From Nitrospirota bacterium (GTDB lineage Bacteria > Nitrospirota > Nitrospiria > Nitrospirales > UBA8639), in contig QIDY01000413.1 of NCBI GenBank assembly GCA_003228495.1, positions 1 to 36,923 of the forward strand: a stretch of 36,923 bases of DNA, in the 5' to 3' direction. Numbering within the stretch: the first letter of the stretch is position 1; every line of letters begins with the position of its first letter. Positions 16,889 through 25,385 of this stretch are shown one piece after another. Under the pieces are notes generated by a model. It made no database searches. It was not told the DNA's origin and worked only from the letters and a program-made list of their open reading frames with translations. The translations under genes and the position numbers were made by a program.

Positions 16889-17557
16889 GTGACGTTTTCC
16901 GATCACCTGCGCCACTTGGCTGCGTCTATCTGGGAAGCTCAGTTCCATCATCCCTTTGTTGTCGCTTTAGGAAAGGGCACACTCCCGATCCAAAAGTTTC
17001 GATATTATATTTTGCAAGATGCTCGCTTTTTAGAAGAATTGGCCAAGGTATTTGCGGCCGGAGCAGAAAAGGCCGACAATGCAGAGACCGCTCTTCGCTT
17101 TGCTCAATTAGTCGAAGAAACCATTCTTGTCGAGCGGGGTCTTCACGAATCGTACGGCAAACAGTGGAATTTAACACTTCAAGACATGCGATCCACTCCC
17201 CTCTCACCGACAAATTATGCCTATTGCCGCCATATGCGAAGTGTGGCCCAAACCGGCACCCTTGGAGAAATCACCGTGGTCGCGTTGCCTTGCGCATGGG
17301 TCTATTGTGAAGTGGGCCAACACTTCTTACGTAAAGGTCCTCCCAAGTCCTCTCATCCCTACCGTGAATGGTTGGAATTATATGGATCACAAGATTTCGC
17401 GAATGTGGCCAAATGGATGCGAAATGTAGTCAATCGATGTGCAAAAGGTGCGGGCAAAACCGAAAAGTCTAGAATGGAAGAGGCCTTTTTGATTAGCTCA
17501 CGATACGAATGGATGTTTTGGGATATGGCATGGAGGGAAGAACGTTGGCCAGTGTAA
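16889..17557 (+). CDS. tenA: TenA-family aminopyrimidine aminohydrolase (thiaminase II-like)
   Basis: GTG start directly after the preceding stop; FRYYILQDARFLEELAKVFA; VVALPCAWVYCEVGQ (conserved Cys position); C-terminal YEWMFWDMAWREERWPV. Confidence 0.87.
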   Translation: MTFSDHLRHLAASIWEAQFHHPFVVALGKGTLPIQKFRYYILQDARFLEELAKVFAAGAEKADNAETALRFAQLVEETILVERGLHESYGKQWNLTLQDMRSTPLSPTNYAYCRHMRSVAQTGTLGEITVVALPCAWVYCEVGQHFLRKGPPKSSHPYREWLELYGSQDFANVAKWMRNVVNRCAKGAGKTEKSRMEEAFLISSRYEWMFWDMAWREERWPV

Positions 17558-17692
17558 AGCCATGGCCAGTTAGTGTTCGTCAGGTCCAATCATGCGAAAA
17601 TTACTTGTGTTTCAAAAATCAGTGAATGACAGGCAAGACCTCCTAATTGTCATTTTCCATGAGCCTGATTTTTCATGTGATGAGGCTTCTTC

Positions 17693-18377
17693 GTGAAAAG
17701 AAGAATTTTCTCAAGAATGGGAGTTCTTCTATTGTTGCTGTTCGGATATCCCATTCACGGACTCTCAAATGTTTACGGTCAAACTGATCTTCCTTATGGC
17801 ATTCAACCTCTTCTTGAACTTGATGATCAGTCAGTCCATGTCCTGATTCCTGGATCTATTCGCCCTCTTGTTGTCGGGAAGGAGATTGAACGGTTTCTTC
17901 AAGAATTAGAAGGGATGCCTCCTGATTGGGCTTCGTCACTCAGACCTTACCGAACAAAGCGAACGCCTCTTCCTGTTGAACCGTCAACGGGACGAAGCCC
18001 GTTCCGAGCAGCGTTTTCTATTAAACGAGCCCATTGCCTTTCTTTGGTCGGGAATGCTCCGTCAATATTTGCCTGAATATAAGGGGTTTTCCCTCGCATT
18101 GGGCCCTGAACTTACTCATACCTCTTGGGGTATCGTGCGTTTTAAGCCTAGAGAACTCCCAGACTACCTTGTGGCCGTTCCCCCACCCGCCTTACGGGAG
18201 GAACTTCTGGTACGGCAACAGATGGGTGAACACATTGAAATCATTGTTGTATTTATAGGGACTCTTATTCCAAATGAATCACTGATTTATGCCTTTTCTC
18301 ATGACGGTCAAAAAGACGGTATGATTTTACCTGTAGTATCAATTCAGAGCATCATGTATATTCTGAAAACCTCTTAG
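17693..18377 (+). pseudogene. Secreted hypothetical protein, apparently interrupted by one frameshift (two overlapping ORFs in different frames)
   Basis: Frame A (17693..18076) begins with a signal peptide MKRRIFSRMGVLLLLLFGYPIHGLSNVYG and looks protein-like up to about 17940. Frame B, open from 17910 to 18377, continues LTEQSERLFLLNRQRDEARSEQRFLLNEPIAFLWSGMLRQYLPEYKGF... Confidence 0.65.
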
Positions 18378-18423
18378 GCTTTTCTCACTACATCCTCAAC
18401 CAAATTCTCCGATAAGAACGCAC

Positions 18424-18846
18424 ATGGTTCATCAACCCTCCCACCCCCAATCCAGCACGTGGCTTTTCATGAAATATTGGGGACCTGTTCTCTTCTATGG
18501 CGCAATCATTGTCTACCTTTCATCTCAATCATCCCCTAGCCAATATCTTCCATCCTTTTCATTCCCCATGAGTGATAAACTATTACATGGATTGGAATAC
18601 GGCATGCTTGGCATTCTCCTGTATCGAGCCTTTCACCAAACCATTGGAAGCATCGGAAGTATGAGTTTGGCAATTGTTTGTGCCGTAGCTTTTGGGATAT
18701 CCGATGAAATCCACCAATGGTTCGTCCCAAACCGACAAGCTGATCTTTTGGACCTTTTGGCTGATACACTAGGAGCAACCCTCTTTATCTTGGCATGGGT
18801 CTTTCTTACAAAAAAAGTCCACATCCCTCAAACACTTAGGGGTTAG
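18424..18846 (+). CDS. VanZ-family membrane protein
   Basis: IVYLSSQSSPSQYLP...DKLLHGLEYGMLGILLYRA...GISDEIHQWFVPNRQADLLDLLADTLGATL: VanZ-like hallmark. Confidence 0.9.
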   Translation: MVHQPSHPQSSTWLFMKYWGPVLFYGAIIVYLSSQSSPSQYLPSFSFPMSDKLLHGLEYGMLGILLYRAFHQTIGSIGSMSLAIVCAVAFGISDEIHQWFVPNRQADLLDLLADTLGATLFILAWVFLTKKVHIPQTLRG

Positions 18847-19041
18847 AAGAGGCGATAGAATATGGCTTTTGAGGAAATCGCAATAGCTCCAAAAACCTTT
18901 GAAGATACATTAAGCTTTCATACGAACAGACGATAACTAACACAGACGCAGACGGGAGTTTTGTAATTTACAGCCCTCTCTCCAAAAAAAATTGTCCAAT
19001 TTAACCTTGAGCCCTCTATCTTACTAAGCACCTGTTCGAAG

Positions 19042-19641
19042 ATGCCTTCCTTTCCCAACCAGAGACGCTTTGTGAATCACTTTACTAATCAGGACGGCGT
19101 CACATATCTCTTTGTCATGATATTAGTCGTGGTTATGAGTATTTCACTCATGGGAGTCACTCAACAATGGTCAGTGGTTATGAAGCGCGATCGTGAAGCG
19201 GAGCTACTTTTTCGTGGCACACGCATCAGGGAAGCCATTGAACGCTATGTGGCCGATTATGAGATTCAAAAGGCCACCAGGCCCAATCGCTGGCCCCTTA
19301 GCCTTGAGCAACTCACGAAGAAAAATCCTAAACGCTATCTGCAAGCTGTTTATTCCGACCCTGTCACAGGAGAGGATTTCGATCTTATTAAAGTGGGGAA
19401 AGAACTCCATGGCGTTCGCAGTACCAGCACCGATGTCCCCTATGACCAGGTTCACTTCAAAAATGTCAAAACGTACCAGGCCATTCGGTTTGAATCGACC
19501 GGCGCGGGTACCAATTGCCAACCGAACCCTCTCAATCCACTTGCTCCACAGAACTGTGCCCCATCCGGCAAAAAATCTTCTGTGCCAGACGGCTCTTCAC
19601 CTGAGACTTCGAAACCCGGCAATCCCAATACTCCATCATAG
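19042..19641 (+). CDS. Type II secretion/type IV pilus pseudopilin-like protein (atypical N-terminus, no Glu5)
   Basis: DGVTYLFVMILVVVMSISLMGVTQQWSVVMKRDREAELLFRGTRIREAIERYVADYE; C-terminal Pro/Ser-rich tail; first gene of the secretion-like cluster. Confidence 0.78.
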   Translation: MPSFPNQRRFVNHFTNQDGVTYLFVMILVVVMSISLMGVTQQWSVVMKRDREAELLFRGTRIREAIERYVADYEIQKATRPNRWPLSLEQLTKKNPKRYLQAVYSDPVTGEDFDLIKVGKELHGVRSTSTDVPYDQVHFKNVKTYQAIRFESTGAGTNCQPNPLNPLAPQNCAPSGKKSSVPDGSSPETSKPGNPNTPS

Positions 19642-19903
19642 TTGATCCGTTTACGGCCCTGATTAAAGACAATTAAAACCTCTCCACGAAACACTCCTCA
19701 AAATGGGCGTCTGTCTCTTTTGCTTTGCCATGAAATTCTCCTAACTTAATATTGAAAGAACGGGATCCGATAAGGACCACAGATGAAGGAATCCGGACTG
19801 GATCTCTGGCCCGAATCGTCGAAATATGCTATAGTATTAGGGGTTTTTTGTTCTCCAGTATTCCCCACCTGACTTCTCAAGAGAAGGAACTCACTGCATT
19901 TTT

Positions 19904-22294
19904 ATGCGCACCTTTTATCGTAGCGGAATTCTTCTTTTCCTAGCTCTCCTTGTTGCTTGCACCATGCAGGAGCTAAAGCTCGGAGAAGAACTAGAAAAAA
20001 AAGGGGATTGGGATGGGGCGGTGGCGGTGTATCGAGACGCTATCAAAAAAGAACCCTTCAACAAGGAACTGGACAAGAAGTTTCGTCATGCCAAAATCCG
20101 TGCGGCAGAACAACATTTTGCTCAAGGACGCGAATGGCTTAAAAAACACCAGATTGCTGAGGCGCTGCAAGAATTTGAATATGCCCTAGGCTTGGACCCA
20201 GAAAAACCGGAACACCACACTGCACTCAATGATGCCTGGCGCTTAAGATCAGCTCGTCAAACGCTCCTTGACGCCAAGCAAATGGAAGGCCTAGGGCGGT
20301 TGGACCAAGCCCTCGGACTATATGAAACCGCTGTCGAGCTAGACCCTTCCTTAACTGAAGCCGTTGAAGGGATTACTCGAGTTGTCCAGCAACAACAAGA
20401 AACCCAGACCATTGGCGAATCAAGCGAACCAGTCACCCTTCGCTTTCAAAATACTCGGTTAAAGCAGGTGTTTGAAATTCTCGCGAGAACCTCCAACATC
20501 GACATCTTATTTGACAAGGATGTTCGGGATGATTTGGTCACCATCTTTACCAAGGATACGCCATTTCATGAGGCCCTGAATCTCATCCTCACCACCAACC
20601 AATTATTTGCCAAACGGGCAGGCCCCGATCGTCTCTTGATCATTCCTGATACCAAACAAAAACGAGAACAATACGAAGACCTGCAAATTCGCACATTTTA
20701 TTTATCCAATGCTAAAGCCAAAGACATCGCCAATTTGCTTCGCACGATTTTGGAAACGAAACGAGTCTATGTTAACGAACCCTTGAACACGGTTGTGATA
20801 CGAGACCAACCCAAAAAAATCGTCTTGGCGGAACAAATAATCCTGGCCAATGATAGACAGGATGCGGAGGTCCTTTTTGATGTGGAAGTCTTGGAAGTGA
20901 ACCGCACAAAAACACAAAAGTTAGGGTTGAATTTTGCCAAATCAGCCGGCTTTGGCATCTTTCCCGATACATTAGATGCCGCTGGAACACTTGCAGCCAA
21001 AGTCTTTTCAACAGTTCCCTCAACGTTCACCTATCGCAACTTGACCAGCCTTGGCAAAGATTCTTACTTATTTACCTTTCCCAGTAGTGTTTTATTGAAT
21101 TTTTTCAAGCAGGAATCAGAAGCCAAAACCCTATCTTCTCCCAAACTTCGCATCCTCAATAATCAAAAAGGTTCTATAAATGTTGGAGATCAAGTACCCA
21201 TTCTTCTCTCCACGACCAATGTGCTACCTGGTCAAGCCGCCACGGGTGCGGTTCCGACGACTTCAACCGTCACCTCAATCGAATTTAAGGATACCGGGAT
21301 CAAACTGACCATTGAGCCACAGGTTCATTTAAATAACTCCATTACCCTGCGATTGCAAATAGAAGTCACACGTTTAGGAGACAGAGTCATTCTGCAATCA
21401 AATCCCTTAATTACTCAATTTCGCTTTGGCAAACGAACCGCAGACACGGCCCTCAACATTCGGGACGGCGAGACCGTTGTTTTGGCCGGGCTCATTGCTG
21501 AAGAAAATAGAAAAACCCGAGACTCTGTACCCGGCGTGGATGACATCCCATTAGTCGGAGACTTACTGAGTAATACCGATACCGACAAAATCACCACAGA
21601 AGTCATGTTAATTATTACGCCTCATATTGTGCGGAAACTGATTCCTCCACAATTGGCCAAACAGACAATGTGGTCAGGTACGGCAAAGCGATACGATACT
21701 CAACCACTCTTTTCGCAGGGCCAACCCGAATCCACATCTCTCTATAGTGATGCAGACGGCGAGATTGCTAGTCCGCCTCCTTCTCCATCGTCTTCCCCGG
21801 TCGAGGAATCGGCTGAGACAGATAACGTTGAACCGGAATCAGCCACATCCGATGATGAAGTGGACCCTAGCGCCTCTGCTCCTGAAGTCTCACGGTTACA
21901 AGTTATCCCGGCGGCGGCTTCAAGCAAAATTGGAGAACAAATTTCTTTAACACTTCAAAGCCAAAATTTTTCTTCTGTAGAACGAGTATCATTGGCCCTG
22001 ACATATGATCCAACTGTTGTAGCCTTCAAACAAGCCATTGAAGGCCCATTTTGGACAGGGCAACAGGTGCCTCCTAGTCTCACGGTATCCGTGGTCCCAA
22101 ATGCCGGACAACTAGTGATTCAAATGGGGCAACAGGGAACCCCTGTTCAGGGTAGTGGGACCCTTGTCTCCCTGGTATTCGAATCCACGGGGACCGGGTC
22201 ATCCAATTTTTACATTCAAAACCCGACCGTGTTAGGAGCCAATGCTCAACCCGTACCGGTCATGGTGCAACATGGGAGAGTCTGGGTGGAATAA
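19904..22294 (+). CDS. gspD: Lipoprotein secretin (GspD/MshL/PilQ-like) with N-terminal TPRs and C-terminal cohesin-like domain
   Basis: Lipobox LALLVACTM; TPR-like WDGAVAVYRDAIKKEPFN; STN/N0 VTLRFQNTRLKQVFEILARTSNIDILFD; secretin VLDFDVEVLEVNRT-type core ending EVMLIITPHIVRK; C-terminus RLQVIPAAASSKIGEQISLTLQSQNFSSVERVSLALTYDPTVVAF...GTLVSLVFES resembles cohesin folds. Confidence 0.9.
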   Translation: MRTFYRSGILLFLALLVACTMQELKLGEELEKKGDWDGAVAVYRDAIKKEPFNKELDKKFRHAKIRAAEQHFAQGREWLKKHQIAEALQEFEYALGLDPEKPEHHTALNDAWRLRSARQTLLDAKQMEGLGRLDQALGLYETAVELDPSLTEAVEGITRVVQQQQETQTIGESSEPVTLRFQNTRLKQVFEILARTSNIDILFDKDVRDDLVTIFTKDTPFHEALNLILTTNQLFAKRAGPDRLLIIPDTKQKREQYEDLQIRTFYLSNAKAKDIANLLRTILETKRVYVNEPLNTVVIRDQPKKIVLAEQIILANDRQDAEVLFDVEVLEVNRTKTQKLGLNFAKSAGFGIFPDTLDAAGTLAAKVFSTVPSTFTYRNLTSLGKDSYLFTFPSSVLLNFFKQESEAKTLSSPKLRILNNQKGSINVGDQVPILLSTTNVLPGQAATGAVPTTSTVTSIEFKDTGIKLTIEPQVHLNNSITLRLQIEVTRLGDRVILQSNPLITQFRFGKRTADTALNIRDGETVVLAGLIAEENRKTRDSVPGVDDIPLVGDLLSNTDTDKITTEVMLIITPHIVRKLIPPQLAKQTMWSGTAKRYDTQPLFSQGQPESTSLYSDADGEIASPPPSPSSSPVEESAETDNVEPESATSDDEVDPSASAPEVSRLQVIPAAASSKIGEQISLTLQSQNFSSVERVSLALTYDPTVVAFKQAIEGPFWTGQQVPPSLTVSVVPNAGQLVIQMGQQGTPVQGSGTLVSLVFESTGTGSSNFYIQNPTVLGANAQPVPVMVQHGRVWVE

Positions 22295-22304
22295 ACCCGC
22301 CACC

Positions 22305-22808
22305 ATGCGTGGTGTGACGTTAATTGAACTCTTAGTGACCTTGGTGATTATGTTTATTCTGGCATCTGTTGCCCTTCCTTTTACGAAAATTAGCGCCAAA
22401 CGTTCGCAGGAACTTGAACTTCGGCAATCATTGCGAACGGTTCGGATCGCCATTGATAATTTTCGGCGTGATTGGGCCCGAGACGGCAGTATCTTGTTAG
22501 GGCCGTTATGCGTTAAAAATCAACTATCGTGCAAGGAAGAAACAGGGATTACCGGATATCCCAAAACCCTTGAGACCTTATTGAAAGTTGAATTATCTGG
22601 CGGAGAGGCTCAAGTAGGGGAACAGTCAAACATCCGACGATATTTGCGGAAAGTTCCGCTTGATCCCATGACGGACACAACAGAATGGGGAATTCGATGT
22701 TATCAAGATGAACCAGATGAATCCCGGTGGTGCGGGGAAGATGTCTTTGACATTTATACCACCAGCGATCGAATTGCAATGGATGGGACCCCCTATCGTG
22801 AGTGGTGA
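22305..22808 (+). CDS. GspG-like pseudopilin (first of two)
   Basis: MRGVTLIELLVTLVIMFILASVALP type IV prepilin-like N-terminus; C-terminus VFDIYTTSDRIAMDGTPYREW. Alternative start at 22272. Confidence 0.9.
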   Translation: MRGVTLIELLVTLVIMFILASVALPFTKISAKRSQELELRQSLRTVRIAIDNFRRDWARDGSILLGPLCVKNQLSCKEETGITGYPKTLETLLKVELSGGEAQVGEQSNIRRYLRKVPLDPMTDTTEWGIRCYQDEPDESRWCGEDVFDIYTTSDRIAMDGTPYREW

Positions 22809-23209
22809 TGGGAACTTTTGTACAAATTTGCAAAAAAGGCTACACTTTACTCGAACTCATGATCGTAGTGGCGATTGTCGGGATTTTGGTGTCTTTGGCC
22901 ATTCCCAATTTTCAACAATCCGCGATGAAAGCGAAAGAAACAGCTCTCAAGCAAAATCTTTTTACCATGCGCTCTGTTCTTGATCAATATTATGCAGATC
23001 GCGGTGATTATCCTGATAGCCTGGAGTCCTTAGTCGAGGCAAAGTATCTTCGAGCCATTCCCATGGACCCATTGACTAAGTCATCAACAACATGGATTGA
23101 AATTTATGAAGAGCAGGAAGAGGGGGATGACTCTTCTGCTGGTGTCTATGATATTAAAAGTGGGAGTGAAGACGTCGCTCGTGACGGGACTCCCTACAAA
23201 GACTGGTAG
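22802..23209 (+). CDS. gspG: GspG-like major pseudopilin (second of two)
   Basis: KKGYTLLELMIVVAIVGILVSLAIPNFQQSAMKAKE; LDQYYADRGDYPDSLESLVEAKYLRAIPMDPLT; C-terminus VYDIKSGSEDVARDGTPYKDW. Confidence 0.92.
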   Translation: MVMGTFVQICKKGYTLLELMIVVAIVGILVSLAIPNFQQSAMKAKETALKQNLFTMRSVLDQYYADRGDYPDSLESLVEAKYLRAIPMDPLTKSSTTWIEIYEEQEEGDDSSAGVYDIKSGSEDVARDGTPYKDW

Positions 23210-23216
23210 GCCATTT

Positions 23217-24155
23217 ATGAAACGTCTTTATTTGCAACACCTGATTCTTAGTGGAACGTTAGCCTTGTCATTAGGGGCCTGCGTCCACAAACCCACAAAG
23301 ACCATGAAGGCTGTCACCCCACTTGAAACACCTTCGCCACCACCTCAACGCGCTGTCCTGCTTCAAGAAGCACGGTTAGAGTCAGATAATCTACGAGCGG
23401 AACTAGCCAGTTTGAAAATTCTCGCGGCCAAGCAATCAGGAGAACTGCAATCGTTACGGAAACAATCCCAATCCGTTCATCGTCGTGAACAAGACCAAGG
23501 TACTCAATTGCAAAATATTCGAAGCCAGCTCTTGTCGTCACAAACCGAACGTGATCAATTGCGGAAACAAAATATGGAAATGGAAGGTCAGGTCGCAAGC
23601 ATGCCGGACACTTCTCAGTTGGTGTCGGATATTCAATCCCTACGTGGCTCCTTTCAACAGATCATGAACAGTATGAAAGCGTTAGCTTCGGACATGCGTC
23701 TCATTAAACAAGAAATGCGCATTACGACAAAAAAGCTGAAGCCGCAACAGACCAAATTGACTAAGACTCTTCCAACTGTGGTATTGACCGGCAAGCAAAC
23801 CCCGGATACCGAAGGACGCATTATCATTCGATACGGAGATACCCTATGGCAATTATCTCGAACCTATCAGGTTTCTGTTGATCGATTGAAAGAGTGGAAT
23901 CACATGACGTCCGATTTTATTATGAGCGGGTTTCGCCTGAAAGTTGTTGAACCGCTGGAAGGAATAGAAGATCAATCTGACCACGTCAAGACCTCGACGG
24001 AATTAACCGTTCCATTGGCCAGGGAAGAAAACCTCGATACACCGGTTCAGAAAATTCCCCAGCCGACGGTGGAAACCCATGTAGGAATTCCCTCTGAACC
24101 AACACATATTCTTTCAATCGCTAGCCCCCAACCGGATTCGCACGAGTCACCCTAG
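23217..24155 (+). CDS. Coiled-coil lipoprotein with LysM domain
   Basis: MKRLYLQHLILSGTLALSLGACVHK lipobox; heptad-rich LQEARLESDNLRAELASLK...RDQLRKQNMEMEGQ; LysM IIIRYGDTLWQLSRTYQVSVDRLKEWNHMTSDFIMSGFRLKV. Confidence 0.85.
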   Translation: MKRLYLQHLILSGTLALSLGACVHKPTKTMKAVTPLETPSPPPQRAVLLQEARLESDNLRAELASLKILAAKQSGELQSLRKQSQSVHRREQDQGTQLQNIRSQLLSSQTERDQLRKQNMEMEGQVASMPDTSQLVSDIQSLRGSFQQIMNSMKALASDMRLIKQEMRITTKKLKPQQTKLTKTLPTVVLTGKQTPDTEGRIIIRYGDTLWQLSRTYQVSVDRLKEWNHMTSDFIMSGFRLKVVEPLEGIEDQSDHVKTSTELTVPLAREENLDTPVQKIPQPTVETHVGIPSEPTHILSIASPQPDSHESP

Positions 24156-25360
24156 TGCCCAGTTTTCATTACAGAGCTGCGCGTCCGGATGGAACCATTG
24201 TTGAAACAGATGTAGAAGGGGAAACGCCTCGCGCCATTCGCTCACAATTAGAAGCACAAGGGCTGTTGGTTCTGGATCTGAGCGGATCCGGAACACGCTC
24301 TATCGGCCCATGGACATCTCGGCCACGCCCCTTAGCATCACGAGACTTTCTGGTATTTAATCAAGAATTTTTGGCATTAGTGAAAGCTGGGTTACCCATT
24401 TTGCGATGTTTTGATCTCTTAACTGATCGTCTCGGACAAGGAGGGTTTCAACAAGCCTTGCAGTCTGTTCGAGAAAGTATTCGCGGTGGTTCTGCTATTT
24501 CTGAAGCCATGGCCATGCATCCAACCTATTTCCCTGAGCTGTATCAAGCCTCTCTCCGAGCCGGTGAACAAGCTGGAAACCTGCCGGAAGTGCTCAAGCG
24601 ATATATCGACTATTTAAAAATGCTCATCGGAATTCGAGAAAAAGTGGTCAAAGCCACGATTTATCCGTTGTTTTTATTAGGGTTTGGTCTCTTGGTCACT
24701 CTCGGGCTTTTATTTTTCGTTCTGCCATCTTTTGCCGAAGTGTATCAAGACAGTCGTGTAGAATTACCTTGGGCCACACAATTGTTATTGAACATCACCA
24801 ATTCCGCCAGTCAATGGATCGTCGGCATGGTGATCGTTCTAGGAATAGCGAGTGCATGGATCTATTGGTGGCGGTCAACACCTCAAGGACAATGGCGTAT
24901 TGATTGGCTATTTCTCCACGCGCCCGTCTTGGGCCCTCTGTTTCTGAAGAACCAGGTTATTCGTCTTGCGAGGACCCTTTCAACGATTTTGGGTGGCGGC
25001 ATTCCTTTAATGTCAGCTCTTCAGGTCACAGCTCAATCCATGCCCAACAAAGTCTTTGCCAAAGCCTTGGATGCGGTCATTAACCATGTACGAGAGGGGA
25101 CGAGCCTTTCAGCAGCCCTCAAAAAAGAAAATTTTCTTCCGAATTTAACCTTGGAAATGATCGAGGTTGGCGAAACAACGGGGGCATTGGAAACCATGCT
25201 TTTTGAGGTGGCGGAGTTTCATGAAGGCGAGTTGGATTTTCAATTATCCCGGATGATGACCTGGATCGAACCCATTTTCATTATTCTCATTGGCATCATC
25301 TTAGGAGGAGTCGTCATTGCCTTGTATCTTCCTATTTTCCAAATGGCAGGAGCCGTGTAA
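24155..25360 (+). CDS. gspF: Type II secretion/T4P inner membrane platform protein (GspF/PilC/MshG)
   Basis: FHYRAARPDGTIVETDVEGETPRAIRSQLEAQGL; FNQEFLALVKAGLPILRCFDLL; EMIEVGETTGALETMLFEVAEFHEGELDFQL; GTG start overlaps the upstream stop by 1 nt. Confidence 0.95.
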   Translation: MPSFHYRAARPDGTIVETDVEGETPRAIRSQLEAQGLLVLDLSGSGTRSIGPWTSRPRPLASRDFLVFNQEFLALVKAGLPILRCFDLLTDRLGQGGFQQALQSVRESIRGGSAISEAMAMHPTYFPELYQASLRAGEQAGNLPEVLKRYIDYLKMLIGIREKVVKATIYPLFLLGFGLLVTLGLLFFVLPSFAEVYQDSRVELPWATQLLLNITNSASQWIVGMVIVLGIASAWIYWWRSTPQGQWRIDWLFLHAPVLGPLFLKNQVIRLARTLSTILGGGIPLMSALQVTAQSMPNKVFAKALDAVINHVREGTSLSAALKKENFLPNLTLEMIEVGETTGALETMLFEVAEFHEGELDFQLSRMMTWIEPIFIILIGIILGGVVIALYLPIFQMAGAV

Positions 25361-25385
25361 CGATTATATTTGAGCCACACATTTT

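Noticed and set aside
17558-17692. CRISPR array or TPP riboswitch around tenA
   Set aside because: No direct-repeat periodicity and no TPP aptamer consensus was visible upstream or downstream of tenA; no CRISPR array was seen anywhere in the window.
19830-19850. Extended -10-like element tgctatagt ahead of the secretin gene
   Set aside because: No convincing -35 at 16-18 bp; kept as a weak suspicion only, not reported as a feature.
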